64,000 bases of DNA from an uncultured Prolixibacteraceae bacterium (GTDB lineage: Bacteria; Bacteroidota; Bacteroidia; Bacteroidales; Prolixibacteraceae): NCBI GenBank assembly GCA_937915865.1, contig CALGIG010000045.1:186001-250000 (forward strand), given 5' to 3'. The translations under genes were made by a program, and so were the position numbers. A model generated the notes under the pieces. That model was not told where the DNA came from. It made no database searches and was given only the letters and a program-made list of their open reading frames with translations. The stretch's first letter is position 1. Each line of letters starts with the position of its first letter. Positions 53,169-61,866 of the stretch are shown here, piece by piece.

Positions 53169-53193
53169 CAAAAGAATTTTAAAGACCATTGCC

Positions 53194-53919
53194 ATGAAAA
53201 TATCACAGAATACCTCAGTAGGAGAATTGGTAAAGTTAAATTTCAAAACTGCTTCCATCTTTCAGGATAATAACATTGACTTTTGTTGTGGCGGAGACAA
53301 AACCATTTCAGAAGCTTGTGAGAAAACCGGATTAGATCCTGAAAGACTGATAGGCCAGCTGGAATTAATTGCAGAACAGAACGATGCAGACTCACAATAT
53401 ATCAATGGGTTGAGCCTTGAAGAGCTTAGCAAGTATATCGTTAAAAGGCATCATAATTATGTGCGGGAAAGTATTCCTTCGCTTCAGAAGAATCTTGAAA
53501 AAATCTGTCAGGTACATGGAGATCATCACCCTGAACTGTTTGAAATAAACAGCCTATTTATAGAATCTTCAGGCGACTTAACTATGCACATGCAAAAGGA
53601 GGAACTTATGCTCTTCCCATTTATCCGGAGGCTGGAGCTATCATCGAAGAATGGGGCACCTTTACCCAATAGTCCTTTTGGTTCGGTTTCCAACCCGATC
53701 TCGATGATGTTGGCAGAACATCAGCAGGAAGGCGATCGTTTTGAGCAGATTTCAAAACTCTCAGGGAATTACACCATTCCTGAAGATGCCTGTACTACTT
53801 ATGAAATTACCCTTAGGCAACTTCAGGATTTCGAGAACGATTTACACAGGCATATTCATTTGGAAAACAACATTTTGTTTCCAAAAGCCATTGAACTCGA
53901 AAAACAAATTTCAATATGA
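53194..53919 (+). CDS. ric: Iron-sulfur cluster repair di-iron protein (Ric/ScdA/YtfE)
   Basis: 241 residues: ScdA_N domain (residues ~1-60: TSVGELVKLNFKTASIF, NNIDFCCGGDKTISEACE) and a hemerythrin-like four-helix domain with metal-ligand motifs KRHHNYVRE, GDHHPEL, HMQKEELMLFPF, EHQQEGDRF and HIHLENNILFPKA. Ric proteins repair NO- or peroxide-damaged Fe-S clusters. The promoter carries site C. The next gene overlaps it (ATGA). Confidence 0.95.
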   Translation: MKISQNTSVGELVKLNFKTASIFQDNNIDFCCGGDKTISEACEKTGLDPERLIGQLELIAEQNDADSQYINGLSLEELSKYIVKRHHNYVRESIPSLQKNLEKICQVHGDHHPELFEINSLFIESSGDLTMHMQKEELMLFPFIRRLELSSKNGAPLPNSPFGSVSNPISMMLAEHQQEGDRFEQISKLSGNYTIPEDACTTYEITLRQLQDFENDLHRHIHLENNILFPKAIELEKQISI

Positions 53920-54212
53920 ACACACAAAATATACCTCAATTAGCTACGCTTAAATCCGGAGAATCATTGAAGGTTTATCAGGTAACCGGCCATGCGGGCA
54001 TGAAAATGCCCTTACATTACAGCACTAAAGAAGCTGTGGTAATCGTGCAGGAAGGCTATGCGCAACTCAAAATCGACGAAATAAAACATATACTTCAAGA
54101 AGGAAGTTCGTTTATCATTCCAGCCCATCAAAACCATACCCTTTCTGTAAAGGCAAAATTTAAAGCGTTGATAATTATGTCACTGGATTCAAACATTGAA
54201 TTTGTACAATAA
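53916..54212 (+). CDS. Small cupin-domain protein
   Basis: 98 residues forming one cupin barrel: KSGESLKVYQVTGHAGMKMPLHYSTKEAVVIVQEGYAQLKID and LQEGSSFIIPAHQNHTLSVKAKFKALIIM. The usual metal-binding His/Glu set is partly kept (H in MPLHYS, E in KEAV, H in HQNH). Translationally coupled to ric by a 4-base overlap and followed by an Rrf2 gene. Its role in NO or Fe-S stress is inferred from position only. Confidence 0.8.
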   Translation: MNTQNIPQLATLKSGESLKVYQVTGHAGMKMPLHYSTKEAVVIVQEGYAQLKIDEIKHILQEGSSFIIPAHQNHTLSVKAKFKALIIMSLDSNIEFVQ

Positions 54213-54243
54213 CCTTCGGTTAGAAATCTAAAATGTAGCTGCC

Positions 54244-54678
54244 ATGCTTGGAAAAACAACTGAATATGCAATAAGGGCCTTAGTTTATATCCATATACAA
54301 AACATGGAAGGGGAAAGGCCTGGATTTAAGGAAATTGCTAAAATGATTGATTCGCCGGAGCAATTTACAGGAAAAGTTTTGCAAAACTTAACCCGTGCCA
54401 ATATTGTGTCTTCGATGAAAGGTCGTGGGGGTGGTTTTTTCTTTAATGAACCAACAAACCCGATAACCTTATTTAAAGTGATTGAAGCAATAGAAGGCAA
54501 AGAATATTTTTTAAAATGTGGTTTCGGGTTAAAGCGCTGTGATACCGACAATCCCTGTCCGTTGCACGATGATTATGCACCGGTAAGAGATTCATTTTTT
54601 AAAATGGTTAATGAAAAGACCATACAGTCTCTGGCTAATAAAATTAACAAACACGAGGCCACCTTAAACAGATTATAA
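54244..54678 (+). CDS. Rrf2 family regulator with IscR/NsrR-like cysteines
   Basis: 144 residues: GKTTEYAIRALVYIHIQNM, a winged helix (GFKEIAKMIDSPEQFTGKVLQNLTRANIVSSMKGRGGGFFF) and cysteines C92, C99 and C105, nearly the IscR spacing (92/98/104). It is more distant from the twin Rrf2 genes at 12007 and 23658. Third gene of ric-cupin-rrf2. The palindromes at sites A-C have GAC/GTC half-sites flanked by AT-rich arms, broadly like IscR-type targets, so this is the leading candidate for the protein that binds them (inference). Confidence 0.87.
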   Translation: MLGKTTEYAIRALVYIHIQNMEGERPGFKEIAKMIDSPEQFTGKVLQNLTRANIVSSMKGRGGGFFFNEPTNPITLFKVIEAIEGKEYFLKCGFGLKRCDTDNPCPLHDDYAPVRDSFFKMVNEKTIQSLANKINKHEATLNRL

Positions 54679-54691
54679 ATAGGATTAATAG

Positions 54692-55393
54692 ATGAAACGT
54701 ATCGGAATTATTGGAGGATTAGGACCTGAAGCAACAATTGATTATTACAACGAAATAATCAATGCCTTTAAAAATGAAAAAGGAGATCTGGATTATCCGG
54801 AAATTATCATTTACAGTGTCAACATGGCATATTTCATCGGGTTGATGAGAGAAAAAAAATATGAACAGGCCACTGCGTATATTTCTGAAAAGATCGAAAG
54901 TTTGAAACAAGCCGGCGCAGATTTTGCTGCCCTCAGTGCGAATACGCCACACCAGCTATTTGACGAATTGAAAGAAAGATCAGGAATACCATTGATCAGT
55001 ATTGTGGAAGAAACCTGCAACGAAGCGAAAAGTAAAGGACTCAAAAAGGCCGGACTGTTCGGAACTGATCTGACCATGCGAGCATCCTTTTTCCCGGATG
55101 TCTTCAGAAAACAAAACATTCAAGTCGTCACTCCTGACGAAGAAGATCGGAAACTAATCAACTACAAGCTATTCAGCGAGGTTGAACTGGGAATTTTCAA
55201 AGATGAAACACGGGAATTGCTGATTGGAATTATAAAGAAAATGGTCATAAAACAACAAATCGACTCATTGATTTTGGGGTGTACAGAACTCCCGCTAATT
55301 CTGACGGCGGAAACTTATGCCGGCATTCCCATTTTAAACACAACCAAAATCCACGTCGAATCGATTGCGAAGTATTGTCGCGAAAATTCATAA
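54692..55393 (+). CDS. Aspartate/glutamate racemase family protein
   Basis: 233 residues. IGIIGGLGPEATIDYYNEII is the family start. The two catalytic-cysteine positions: FAALSANTPHQLFDEL has Ala-Asn-Thr-Pro where the first Cys usually appears as (C/A)NT, and SLILGCTELPLIL carries the second Cys. The missing first Cys is seen in YgeA-like broad-specificity or non-racemase members, so the activity is uncertain. It follows the Rrf2 gene by 13 bases and precedes a trans-sulfuration-type enzyme. Confidence 0.85.
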   Translation: MKRIGIIGGLGPEATIDYYNEIINAFKNEKGDLDYPEIIIYSVNMAYFIGLMREKKYEQATAYISEKIESLKQAGADFAALSANTPHQLFDELKERSGIPLISIVEETCNEAKSKGLKKAGLFGTDLTMRASFFPDVFRKQNIQVVTPDEEDRKLINYKLFSEVELGIFKDETRELLIGIIKKMVIKQQIDSLILGCTELPLILTAETYAGIPILNTTKIHVESIAKYCRENS

Positions 55394-55397
55394 CTCA

Positions 55398-56816
55398 ATG
55401 AATAACAAAGAAATTTATACTGCGGAGATGGTCGGCGGAACACATGGACTGACCTGCATCTTTCCACGGCTGCGTGACATTGTCGATTACGAAGAACAAA
55501 GGAGAGTTCCCGAACAGGGGTATCCTCGTTTTATCCCTCATCCTTTTGTTGTTGCAGTACAGGAAAAGCATCGGAAGGATGGTTATGAAGTTATCGCCAT
55601 TCAAACACCTGAGGCTGCCAGTTTTGTTCATGCCAACTATTTTGATTCAGAAACCAGAGACAATTCTGAGGTTCAGTCTTTTGAAAAAAGCGGGAATAGG
55701 TATGGGCTGATCAATGTGCGTCCTGAGTACGCAAAGTCCGCCCGCGATAGTGTTACCAATGCCGGAGTGATTCTGAACTCCAGAAAAGCTCAACGGATTC
55801 TTGGAAACAGATTTCCGGAAGAGAAGACGGATGAACTCCCCACTCTGCTGAGTCAATTGGAAAGAGGTTCAGATCCTGAATTGACTTTCCTTTATACCAG
55901 CGGCATGGCAGCAATTTTCAGTGCTATTGATGGTTGTCTGAGAAAGGGAACGGGAGCCTTGGTCGTTGGGAACACCTATGTTGATACGCGCAAAATATTT
56001 CAAAAATTGCCGGAACGGTTTTCTTTTAAACCAACCATTTTCCGGAAAAATGAGAGTGAGATTGATATTCCTGATACGATTAGTGTGGTATTTCTGGAAA
56101 TCCCGACCAATCCGCTGCTTGAAGTGGTAGATCTAAAGTCCCTGATACGCCAAGCACACAAAAAAGGCGCTGTCGTAATTGTCGATAGCACTATTGCTAC
56201 TCCATTTCATTTTTCACCGTTTGATTTTGATGCCGATATAATTATACACAGCACATCGAAAGCCCTAAGCGGCAAAAACGACCACATTGGCGGAGTTTTA
56301 TTTGTCAACCCGCATACTCCGGAACTTGCTCAGAAAATTGTTCATTGGCCGTTTGAACTGGATGTTGACGAAAGAATCGTTTTAGCTGAAAACCTCAAAA
56401 CCTTTAGGGGCAGAATTCAAAAGATGGAGGCTAATGCAGAAAAAATTGTCGAATATCTCAGGCACAACGCGCATGTTTCAAAAGTTTATTACCCGAATGG
56501 GCTTAAACACGGAAATGGGCATGTGATGAGTTTTGAACTTCAGGATGACAATTACAAAGTTGCCGAAATCTTTTATGATAATTGTACAATACCAATTAAA
56601 GGCCCAAGTATGGGTTTCCATAATACCATGTTGATGCCCTATTCTTTGATTACACACTACCATGACAATAACGTAACTCTGGCTGATATGGGATTAAAAC
56701 GGTACCTCATGAGGCTATCTGCAGGCACTGAAGATCCGGATGCAATCATTCGTGATTTAGCATCCGGATTCAGCGCCATTGCGGCACAGAAAAGTCGTAT
56801 TCAGGATTGTTTATAA
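55398..56816 (+). CDS. Cys/Met metabolism PLP enzyme (cystathionine gamma-synthase-like) with N-terminal extension
   Basis: 472 residues from the ATG at 55398; an ATG 11 codons earlier overlaps the racemase. PLP-binding features: TSGMAAIFSAI (S168 start), the Asp in VIVDSTIATPFHF and the Schiff-base Lys K288 in HSTSKALSGKNDHIGG. The core is a trans-sulfuration fold, but about 85 residues longer at the N terminus than typical MetB (~390 residues). The exact reaction (synthase, lyase or sulfhydrylase) is open. With metE nearby it suggests sulfur amino acid supply. Confidence 0.85.
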   Translation: MNNKEIYTAEMVGGTHGLTCIFPRLRDIVDYEEQRRVPEQGYPRFIPHPFVVAVQEKHRKDGYEVIAIQTPEAASFVHANYFDSETRDNSEVQSFEKSGNRYGLINVRPEYAKSARDSVTNAGVILNSRKAQRILGNRFPEEKTDELPTLLSQLERGSDPELTFLYTSGMAAIFSAIDGCLRKGTGALVVGNTYVDTRKIFQKLPERFSFKPTIFRKNESEIDIPDTISVVFLEIPTNPLLEVVDLKSLIRQAHKKGAVVIVDSTIATPFHFSPFDFDADIIIHSTSKALSGKNDHIGGVLFVNPHTPELAQKIVHWPFELDVDERIVLAENLKTFRGRIQKMEANAEKIVEYLRHNAHVSKVYYPNGLKHGNGHVMSFELQDDNYKVAEIFYDNCTIPIKGPSMGFHNTMLMPYSLITHYHDNNVTLADMGLKRYLMRLSAGTEDPDAIIRDLASGFSAIAAQKSRIQDCL

Positions 56817-56847
56817 TTTATTGGGATAATCAAAAATACTAGATAAA

Positions 56848-57513
56848 ATGCTATATGCTGTCAAAGTAATTGAAAAGAGCAGGTTAACCCACGACGTACT
56901 TTGTCTTAGGCTGGAGAGACCTTTGAATTATCCATTTTATGCGGGGCAAGCCATTGAAGTTTCGCTGAAAAATCCACGTTTCCATGAAGAGAATGCCCCA
57001 TTTACCTTAACCGGGTTAAGCAGTGAAAAGTATCTCGAACTGATCTTAAAAGTTTACGCCGAGCACAACGGGATGACTCTGGAAATATCGAAATTAAAGG
57101 AAGGCGACGAACTAATTATCGGAGATGCCTGGGATTCGTATAAAAACTTTGGGCCGGGGATGTTTATTGCAGGCGGGACCGGGGTTACGCCATGCGTTGC
57201 CCTGTTGCGTCAATTGAGTGTCGAAAATAGATTGTCGGATAGTAAATTGCTTTTTGCCAACAAAACCGAAAAGGATATTTTTCTTCAGGAAGAGCTAAAC
57301 CAAATGCTGGGAAAAAATTTCATTAACATTTTGTCGCGCGAGAAAAAAGACAACTTTTTAAATGGTCACATTAATCCTGGAATCCTGAAAGATCAGATTT
57401 CCAAGCCCAACCAGCCATTCTACATCTGTGGCCCGGGTAATTTTGCTGAGCAGATCCGCGATCAATTGCTGGAACTAGGCATCGATAAAGATATGATCAT
57501 TATTGGTTACTAA
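56848..57513 (+). CDS. FAD/NAD(P)-binding oxidoreductase of the ferredoxin-NADP reductase family
   Basis: 221 residues: FAD domain (YPFYAGQAIEVSLKN, ENAPFTLTGLSSE) and NAD(P) domain (GMFIAGGTGVTPCVALLRQL, FYICGPGNFAEQIRDQL). There is no heme-globin domain or Fe-S domain, so it would serve a separate partner; flavodiiron, globin or ferredoxin partners are not adjacent. In this neighbourhood a reductase for NO-detoxifying or Fe-S-repair proteins is possible but unproven. Confidence 0.85.
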   Translation: MLYAVKVIEKSRLTHDVLCLRLERPLNYPFYAGQAIEVSLKNPRFHEENAPFTLTGLSSEKYLELILKVYAEHNGMTLEISKLKEGDELIIGDAWDSYKNFGPGMFIAGGTGVTPCVALLRQLSVENRLSDSKLLFANKTEKDIFLQEELNQMLGKNFINILSREKKDNFLNGHINPGILKDQISKPNQPFYICGPGNFAEQIRDQLLELGIDKDMIIIGY

Positions 57514-57770
57514 ATGGGATTTTGATCATTTCTAAATGATGCTCAGAAATATCTTTAATAAATCACATTAGAATCTTAATTACTTGGAAACACAACATTT
57601 CCATTTATTCTGCAATAAAGCTCCTGACCTTTTTTCAATACTGTTTGATTAAGAAGTGTTATAGCGTAGAATTTCGCTGAAATGCAAAGAGAACCAATAA
57701 AATACTCCTCTGAGGTTTCAGTTTTAGTTAGATTTCGATCTCGTTTTATGTCATTATAAAGGACAATGTC

Positions 57771-58898
57771 ATGAAAGAAACAAGACTGTTATTATTCTTG
57801 ATAGTTATAAGCTTAATCTTGACGTGCACCCCATCGTCAATAAAGGATCCTCATCAGAACAAAATTTCTGTTTTTGAAGATTCCGGTTCAAAATCCACAA
57901 ACAATCTAAAGCACGTTGTTCAAAATATGGTTGCGCCACCGGCCTTGCCGCAACATGAACAGGTAGTGCAAGGCGATCCGGTGGTTGTTGATGTTCGCCT
58001 GGTTGTTGAAGAAAAACTTCAGGAAATAGCACCAGGAGTGAAAACATGGCTGCTCACATACAATGGTTCGGTTCCCGGTCCGATTATCGTGGTTCACCAG
58101 AACGACTACGTTCAATTAACACTCGTTAATCCGGCCACAAACACGATGATTCACAACATCGACTTTCATGCTGCTACTGGTGGAATGGGTGGTGGTGATT
58201 TAACAAGTGTTGCTCCGGGACAAGAAGTTTCATTTAGGTTTAAGGCAATTAAGTCGGGTGTTTTTGTTTATCACTGCGCCCCCGGCGGGATTATGGTTCC
58301 GCTCCATGTAATATCTGGAATGAACGGTGCAATAATGGTCCTCCCCAGAGATGGGTTAAAGGATGAAAATGGAAATCCTGTAAGATACGATAAAGCTTTT
58401 TATATCTCGGAACAGGACTTTTACCTTCCCAAGGAAAAGAATGGGAAATACAAGGAATATGATTCTCCGGCGTCCGGGTTTGGCGATTTAATTGAATCAA
58501 TGAAAACTTTAGTCCCAACTCACTTAGTATTTAATGGAAAAACAAACGCTTTAACCGGCGAAAATGCTTTAAAGGCAAAAGTCGGAGACAAAGTATTGTT
58601 TATTACTTCCCAGGCAAACCGTGACACACGTATTCATTTAATTGGTGGTCATGCGGATTTGGTTTGGCTGGGTGGCTCATTTAATGACACGCCTGTAACT
58701 AATTATGAGTCATGGCCTGTCGTGGGGGGCTCAGCTGTTGCAGCAATCTATCAGTTTCGGCAACCGGGAAGATATTTGTACCTCGATCACAATTTAATTG
58801 AGGCATTTGCTTTTGGAGCCATTGCTGAGATAAATGTCAGTGGCCAATGGAACGACAATTTGATGAAACAAATAGAAAAACCAGGTCCCATTAAATAA
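57771..58898 (+). CDS. nirK: Copper-containing nitrite reductase, lipoprotein form
   Basis: 375 residues with two cupredoxin domains. Type 1 Cu ligands: H128, H168-adjacent C169 (VYHCAPGG), H179 and M184 (LHVISGM); type 2 Cu ligands H133, H168 and H340 (LDHNLIEAF). Catalytic Asp131 (HNIDFHAATG) and His294 (HLIGGHADLVW) are present. The N terminus is a lipoprotein signal (LILTC, Cys19), so the enzyme is membrane-anchored in the periplasm instead of freely soluble. It reduces nitrite to NO. It stands 258 bases downstream of the flavin reductase. Confidence 0.95.
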   Translation: MKETRLLLFLIVISLILTCTPSSIKDPHQNKISVFEDSGSKSTNNLKHVVQNMVAPPALPQHEQVVQGDPVVVDVRLVVEEKLQEIAPGVKTWLLTYNGSVPGPIIVVHQNDYVQLTLVNPATNTMIHNIDFHAATGGMGGGDLTSVAPGQEVSFRFKAIKSGVFVYHCAPGGIMVPLHVISGMNGAIMVLPRDGLKDENGNPVRYDKAFYISEQDFYLPKEKNGKYKEYDSPASGFGDLIESMKTLVPTHLVFNGKTNALTGENALKAKVGDKVLFITSQANRDTRIHLIGGHADLVWLGGSFNDTPVTNYESWPVVGGSAVAAIYQFRQPGRYLYLDHNLIEAFAFGAIAEINVSGQWNDNLMKQIEKPGPIK

Positions 58899-58941
58899 AC
58901 CGGAATCGAAAGCGACATTATAAATACAAAAAACTCCCATC

Positions 58942-59238
58942 ATGAAAACAGATTTTAGTCCTGTCTATCCTGTTTTTTACGAAGTGTTTTCAGAAGAGCA
59001 GGAAAAGCAACATAGTAAGGTGTTTTATTTCGGGAATGGTACCGAGTTGGAAGAAGCCAAGGGTAAAATCACGGGTTTGATTACGAAAGGAAGCATTGAA
59101 GAATATTTGATTTTCGATTCGGGTGACGAAGTTCGTATTGATCGTATTATCACAATAAACGGCAAACCAGGACCTGCCTACGATGAGTACGACGCGTTCG
59201 CCCTTGCTTGTCTGAATTGTAATGTTGGAGCAGATTAA
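58942..59238 (+). CDS. Conserved-looking hypothetical protein between nirK and nadA
   Basis: 98 residues, not recognised. Sequence begins TDFSPVYPVFYEVFSEEQ, has a strand-rich centre (EEYLIFDSGDEVRIDRIITING) and ends DAFALACLNCNVGAD with a CxxC. It is cytosolic by sequence (no signal). The C-terminal CLNCN might bind metal. It starts 43 bases after nirK and 71 bases before nadA, so it is likely in the same transcript. Confidence 0.65.
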   Translation: MKTDFSPVYPVFYEVFSEEQEKQHSKVFYFGNGTELEEAKGKITGLITKGSIEEYLIFDSGDEVRIDRIITINGKPGPAYDEYDAFALACLNCNVGAD

Positions 59239-59309
59239 AAACCACGGATTATCTATGTAGTTTATATGGTGATCGGTCACGAATATAAACTGAAAAAATT
59301 AAGACAATA

Positions 59310-60245
59310 ATGGGAAATAATGACATACTGCTGGAAAAGATCAGTAAACTAAGAAGAGAAAAAAACGCAATTATACTTGCACATTATTACCAGATTCCTG
59401 AAATACAGGAAATTGCTGATTTTGTAGGCGACAGTCTCGACCTGTCGCGAAAATCGGCCGAAACAAAGGCAGAAATTATTGTATTTGCCGGAGTTTATTT
59501 CATGGCTGAAACAGCTAAAATTTTATCTCCTGAGAAAAGGGTTTTTATCCCTGACGTCAATGCCGGGTGTTCACTGGCCGAATCATGTCCAACTGTTGAA
59601 TTCAAGAAATTCAGAGAAAAATACCCCAATCATATCGTTGTATCCTACGTGAATACAACAGCGGAAATTAAGGCAATGACCGATATTACCTGCACCTCCA
59701 CCAATGCCGTTCGGATAATCGAAAGCATTCCGAAAGATCAAAAAATAATTTTCGCCCCTGACCGGAATTTAGGAAATTACCTGAATAGTATTACCGGAAG
59801 AGAAATGGTGCTCTGGGATGGCGCCTGCCATGTTCATGAAGAATTCTCGCTGGAGAAGATCCTGGCTATAGTGAAAACGCATCCAAAGGCCAAATTAATT
59901 GCGCATCCCGAATGTCAAAGACCCGTTCTGATCGCCGCCGATTTCGTTGGTTCAACTTCAGCCCTTCTAAAGTATACCGAAACAGACAGCGGAAGTGAAT
60001 ACATTGTAGCTACTGAATCAGGCATAATCCATCAAATGCGGAAACGGAATCCGGATAAAACATTCATTCCGGCACCACCCATAGACTCAACATGTGGATG
60101 CAATGATTGTAAGTTTATGAAACTCCATGATTTACAAAAAATATACGATAGCTTGAACGAAGAGAAATTTGAAATAAACATTGATTCGTTGGTCATGGAA
60201 AAAGCAAGAATACCTATTCAACGAATGTTTGAATTGTCAGCTTAA
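59310..60245 (+). CDS. nadA: Quinolinate synthase
   Basis: 311 residues. The NadA landmarks AIILAHYYQIPEIQEIADFVGDS and the three cluster cysteines in NAGCSLAESC, DITCTSTNAV and STCGCNDC are present; ECQRPV is the usual additional segment. The enzyme condenses iminoaspartate with DHAP in NAD synthesis using an oxygen- and NO-sensitive [4Fe-4S] cluster. nadB and nadC are not adjacent, so this is a stand-alone or extra copy beside nirK. Confidence 0.95.
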   Translation: MGNNDILLEKISKLRREKNAIILAHYYQIPEIQEIADFVGDSLDLSRKSAETKAEIIVFAGVYFMAETAKILSPEKRVFIPDVNAGCSLAESCPTVEFKKFREKYPNHIVVSYVNTTAEIKAMTDITCTSTNAVRIIESIPKDQKIIFAPDRNLGNYLNSITGREMVLWDGACHVHEEFSLEKILAIVKTHPKAKLIAHPECQRPVLIAADFVGSTSALLKYTETDSGSEYIVATESGIIHQMRKRNPDKTFIPAPPIDSTCGCNDCKFMKLHDLQKIYDSLNEEKFEINIDSLVMEKARIPIQRMFELSA

Positions 60246-60275
60246 ATAAAGATATAAAAATAACAGATTGATACC

Positions 60276-61808
60276 ATGAGGGAGGATATTGAATACATTA
60301 CATTAGACGGAAGAGGCCAGACAGAGTCATTCAGGACAGATGTTTTGGGTGCCTTGGAAAAGTTAGGACCACAAGCAGGTTTGCATGTTATTAAAGAATT
60401 TGAACCGGTCCCACTTTATGCAATTGCTGAAAAGAAAGGATTGGGAAAGCACTTAGAAAAAAAGAGCGATAACGAATATCATGTATGGTTTTTCCCGAAA
60501 AAAGAGATTGAAGATATCAAAATGAAAAAGTATCTGACCATTGACAATGAACGTATCAAAAAGATGCTCGATATTAAACTTAAAGTTTTTAGCCGGGAAC
60601 TTACTCCGGATGAAGCCAGAAAGTTAGTAAATGCAACTTTTGAGTACATTACCGCTGAAGAATTTGCCTATGGTGAGCAACACATGTTCAACGCCGGAAT
60701 AACCGATGAAATAATGGCCGAGGGCATGGACGATATTTTAGATGTTTTCAAGGATGTTTTAGTCGTCGGAGAACTGGGTCTTCCTAAAGGCCACCCTATC
60801 CAGACTTATGCCGAGGAATCAGCAGCGCTGAACAAGTTGTTGCTCGTGATGGAACAAAAACTGAAAGGAAAATTCATTAAAAACGAGTGGCTTGAACTTT
60901 ACTCAAAATTAAGCCGGATTAACACCCATTTCAGCCGTAAACAACATCAGCTCTTCTCGGCGCTCGAACGTAAAGGCTTCGATCGCCCTTCAAAAATTAT
61001 GTGGACTTTTGACGACAGGGTGAGAGATGCGATTAGGGATGCTTATGAACTCCTACAGACAGGCGACGAAAATGCGTTTTTAAGAGCACAGCCAAACGTC
61101 ATACATCTGGTTCGCGATATCCTGCAAAAAGAAAACGATGTGCTTTACCCCACTTCATTAAAGCTCTTGAATATCGCCGATTATACTGAAATGCGCATCA
61201 GCGATGATGAAATCGGATATTGTTTGATTGACAATCCGCCACCTTTGAATGGTTCCGAAAAGCAAGGGAACTTCAATGCAAGTGAAAAATCAGGCGAGAG
61301 TACAGGTAATCTGTTAAATGATTTGAACATAGTACTCGAGAAATATGGATTGACCGCTTCTCGCCCAAAAGACGAAGAGATGGACGTAAGTATTGGCAAA
61401 TTGACATTGAACCAGATTAATCTGATTTATAAACACATGAAAGTTGATCTTTCGTATGTTGATGAAGACAATATTGTAAAGTTTTATACCGATACCGAAC
61501 ATCGGGTTTTTCCACGAAGCGCGGGAGTGATTGGGCGAATGGTTCAAAACTGCCATCCAAGGGATAGTGTGGATAAGGTCGAAGCGATTATAAATGCTTT
61601 CAGAAACGGTGAACAGGATGAAGCAGAATTCTGGATCGAAAAAAACGGCAAATTTATTTATATCATATACAGTGCCGTGCGCGACGACCAAGGCAAATAT
61701 AGAGGAGTCCTGGAGATGATGCAGGATGTTACACATATCCGAAGTTTAAACGGCAGCCGGAAACTCCTTTCGTGGGGCAATAAAAAGCCGGATAACCACG
61801 GAAAGTAA
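60276..61808 (+). CDS. DUF2249-DUF438-hemerythrin-like-PAS protein
   Basis: 510 residues in four parts: DUF2249 (~1-75, ITLDGRGQTESFRTD ... FEPVPLYAIAEKKG); DUF438 (~85-150); a hemerythrin-like region (~165-310, LNKLLLVMEQKL ... INTHFSRKQHQLFSALERKG ... LRAQPNVIHLVRDILQKENDVLYPTSL) with His/Glu ligand candidates; and a C-terminal PAS domain (~385-495). Known relatives are NO- or redox-related sensors of unknown output. No kinase or output domain is present. It follows nadA by 30 bases and precedes the cytochrome c gene. Confidence 0.87.
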   Translation: MREDIEYITLDGRGQTESFRTDVLGALEKLGPQAGLHVIKEFEPVPLYAIAEKKGLGKHLEKKSDNEYHVWFFPKKEIEDIKMKKYLTIDNERIKKMLDIKLKVFSRELTPDEARKLVNATFEYITAEEFAYGEQHMFNAGITDEIMAEGMDDILDVFKDVLVVGELGLPKGHPIQTYAEESAALNKLLLVMEQKLKGKFIKNEWLELYSKLSRINTHFSRKQHQLFSALERKGFDRPSKIMWTFDDRVRDAIRDAYELLQTGDENAFLRAQPNVIHLVRDILQKENDVLYPTSLKLLNIADYTEMRISDDEIGYCLIDNPPPLNGSEKQGNFNASEKSGESTGNLLNDLNIVLEKYGLTASRPKDEEMDVSIGKLTLNQINLIYKHMKVDLSYVDEDNIVKFYTDTEHRVFPRSAGVIGRMVQNCHPRDSVDKVEAIINAFRNGEQDEAEFWIEKNGKFIYIIYSAVRDDQGKYRGVLEMMQDVTHIRSLNGSRKLLSWGNKKPDNHGK

Positions 61809-61866
61809 GAAGATATTAGTTTTTAATGGATCTTCTTAAAACATTTAGATTAGAAAGGGAATAAAA

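Noticed and set aside
50666..53193. B12 riboswitch upstream of metE
   Set aside because: Only 123 bases separate metE and ric and contain no B12-box; the space is taken by promoters and the palindrome.
57740..57780. AAAGGACAATGTCATGAAAG before nirK as a fourth copy of the GACAT palindrome
   Set aside because: Only one half-site matches, and it overlaps the ribosome-binding site and start codon; likely chance.
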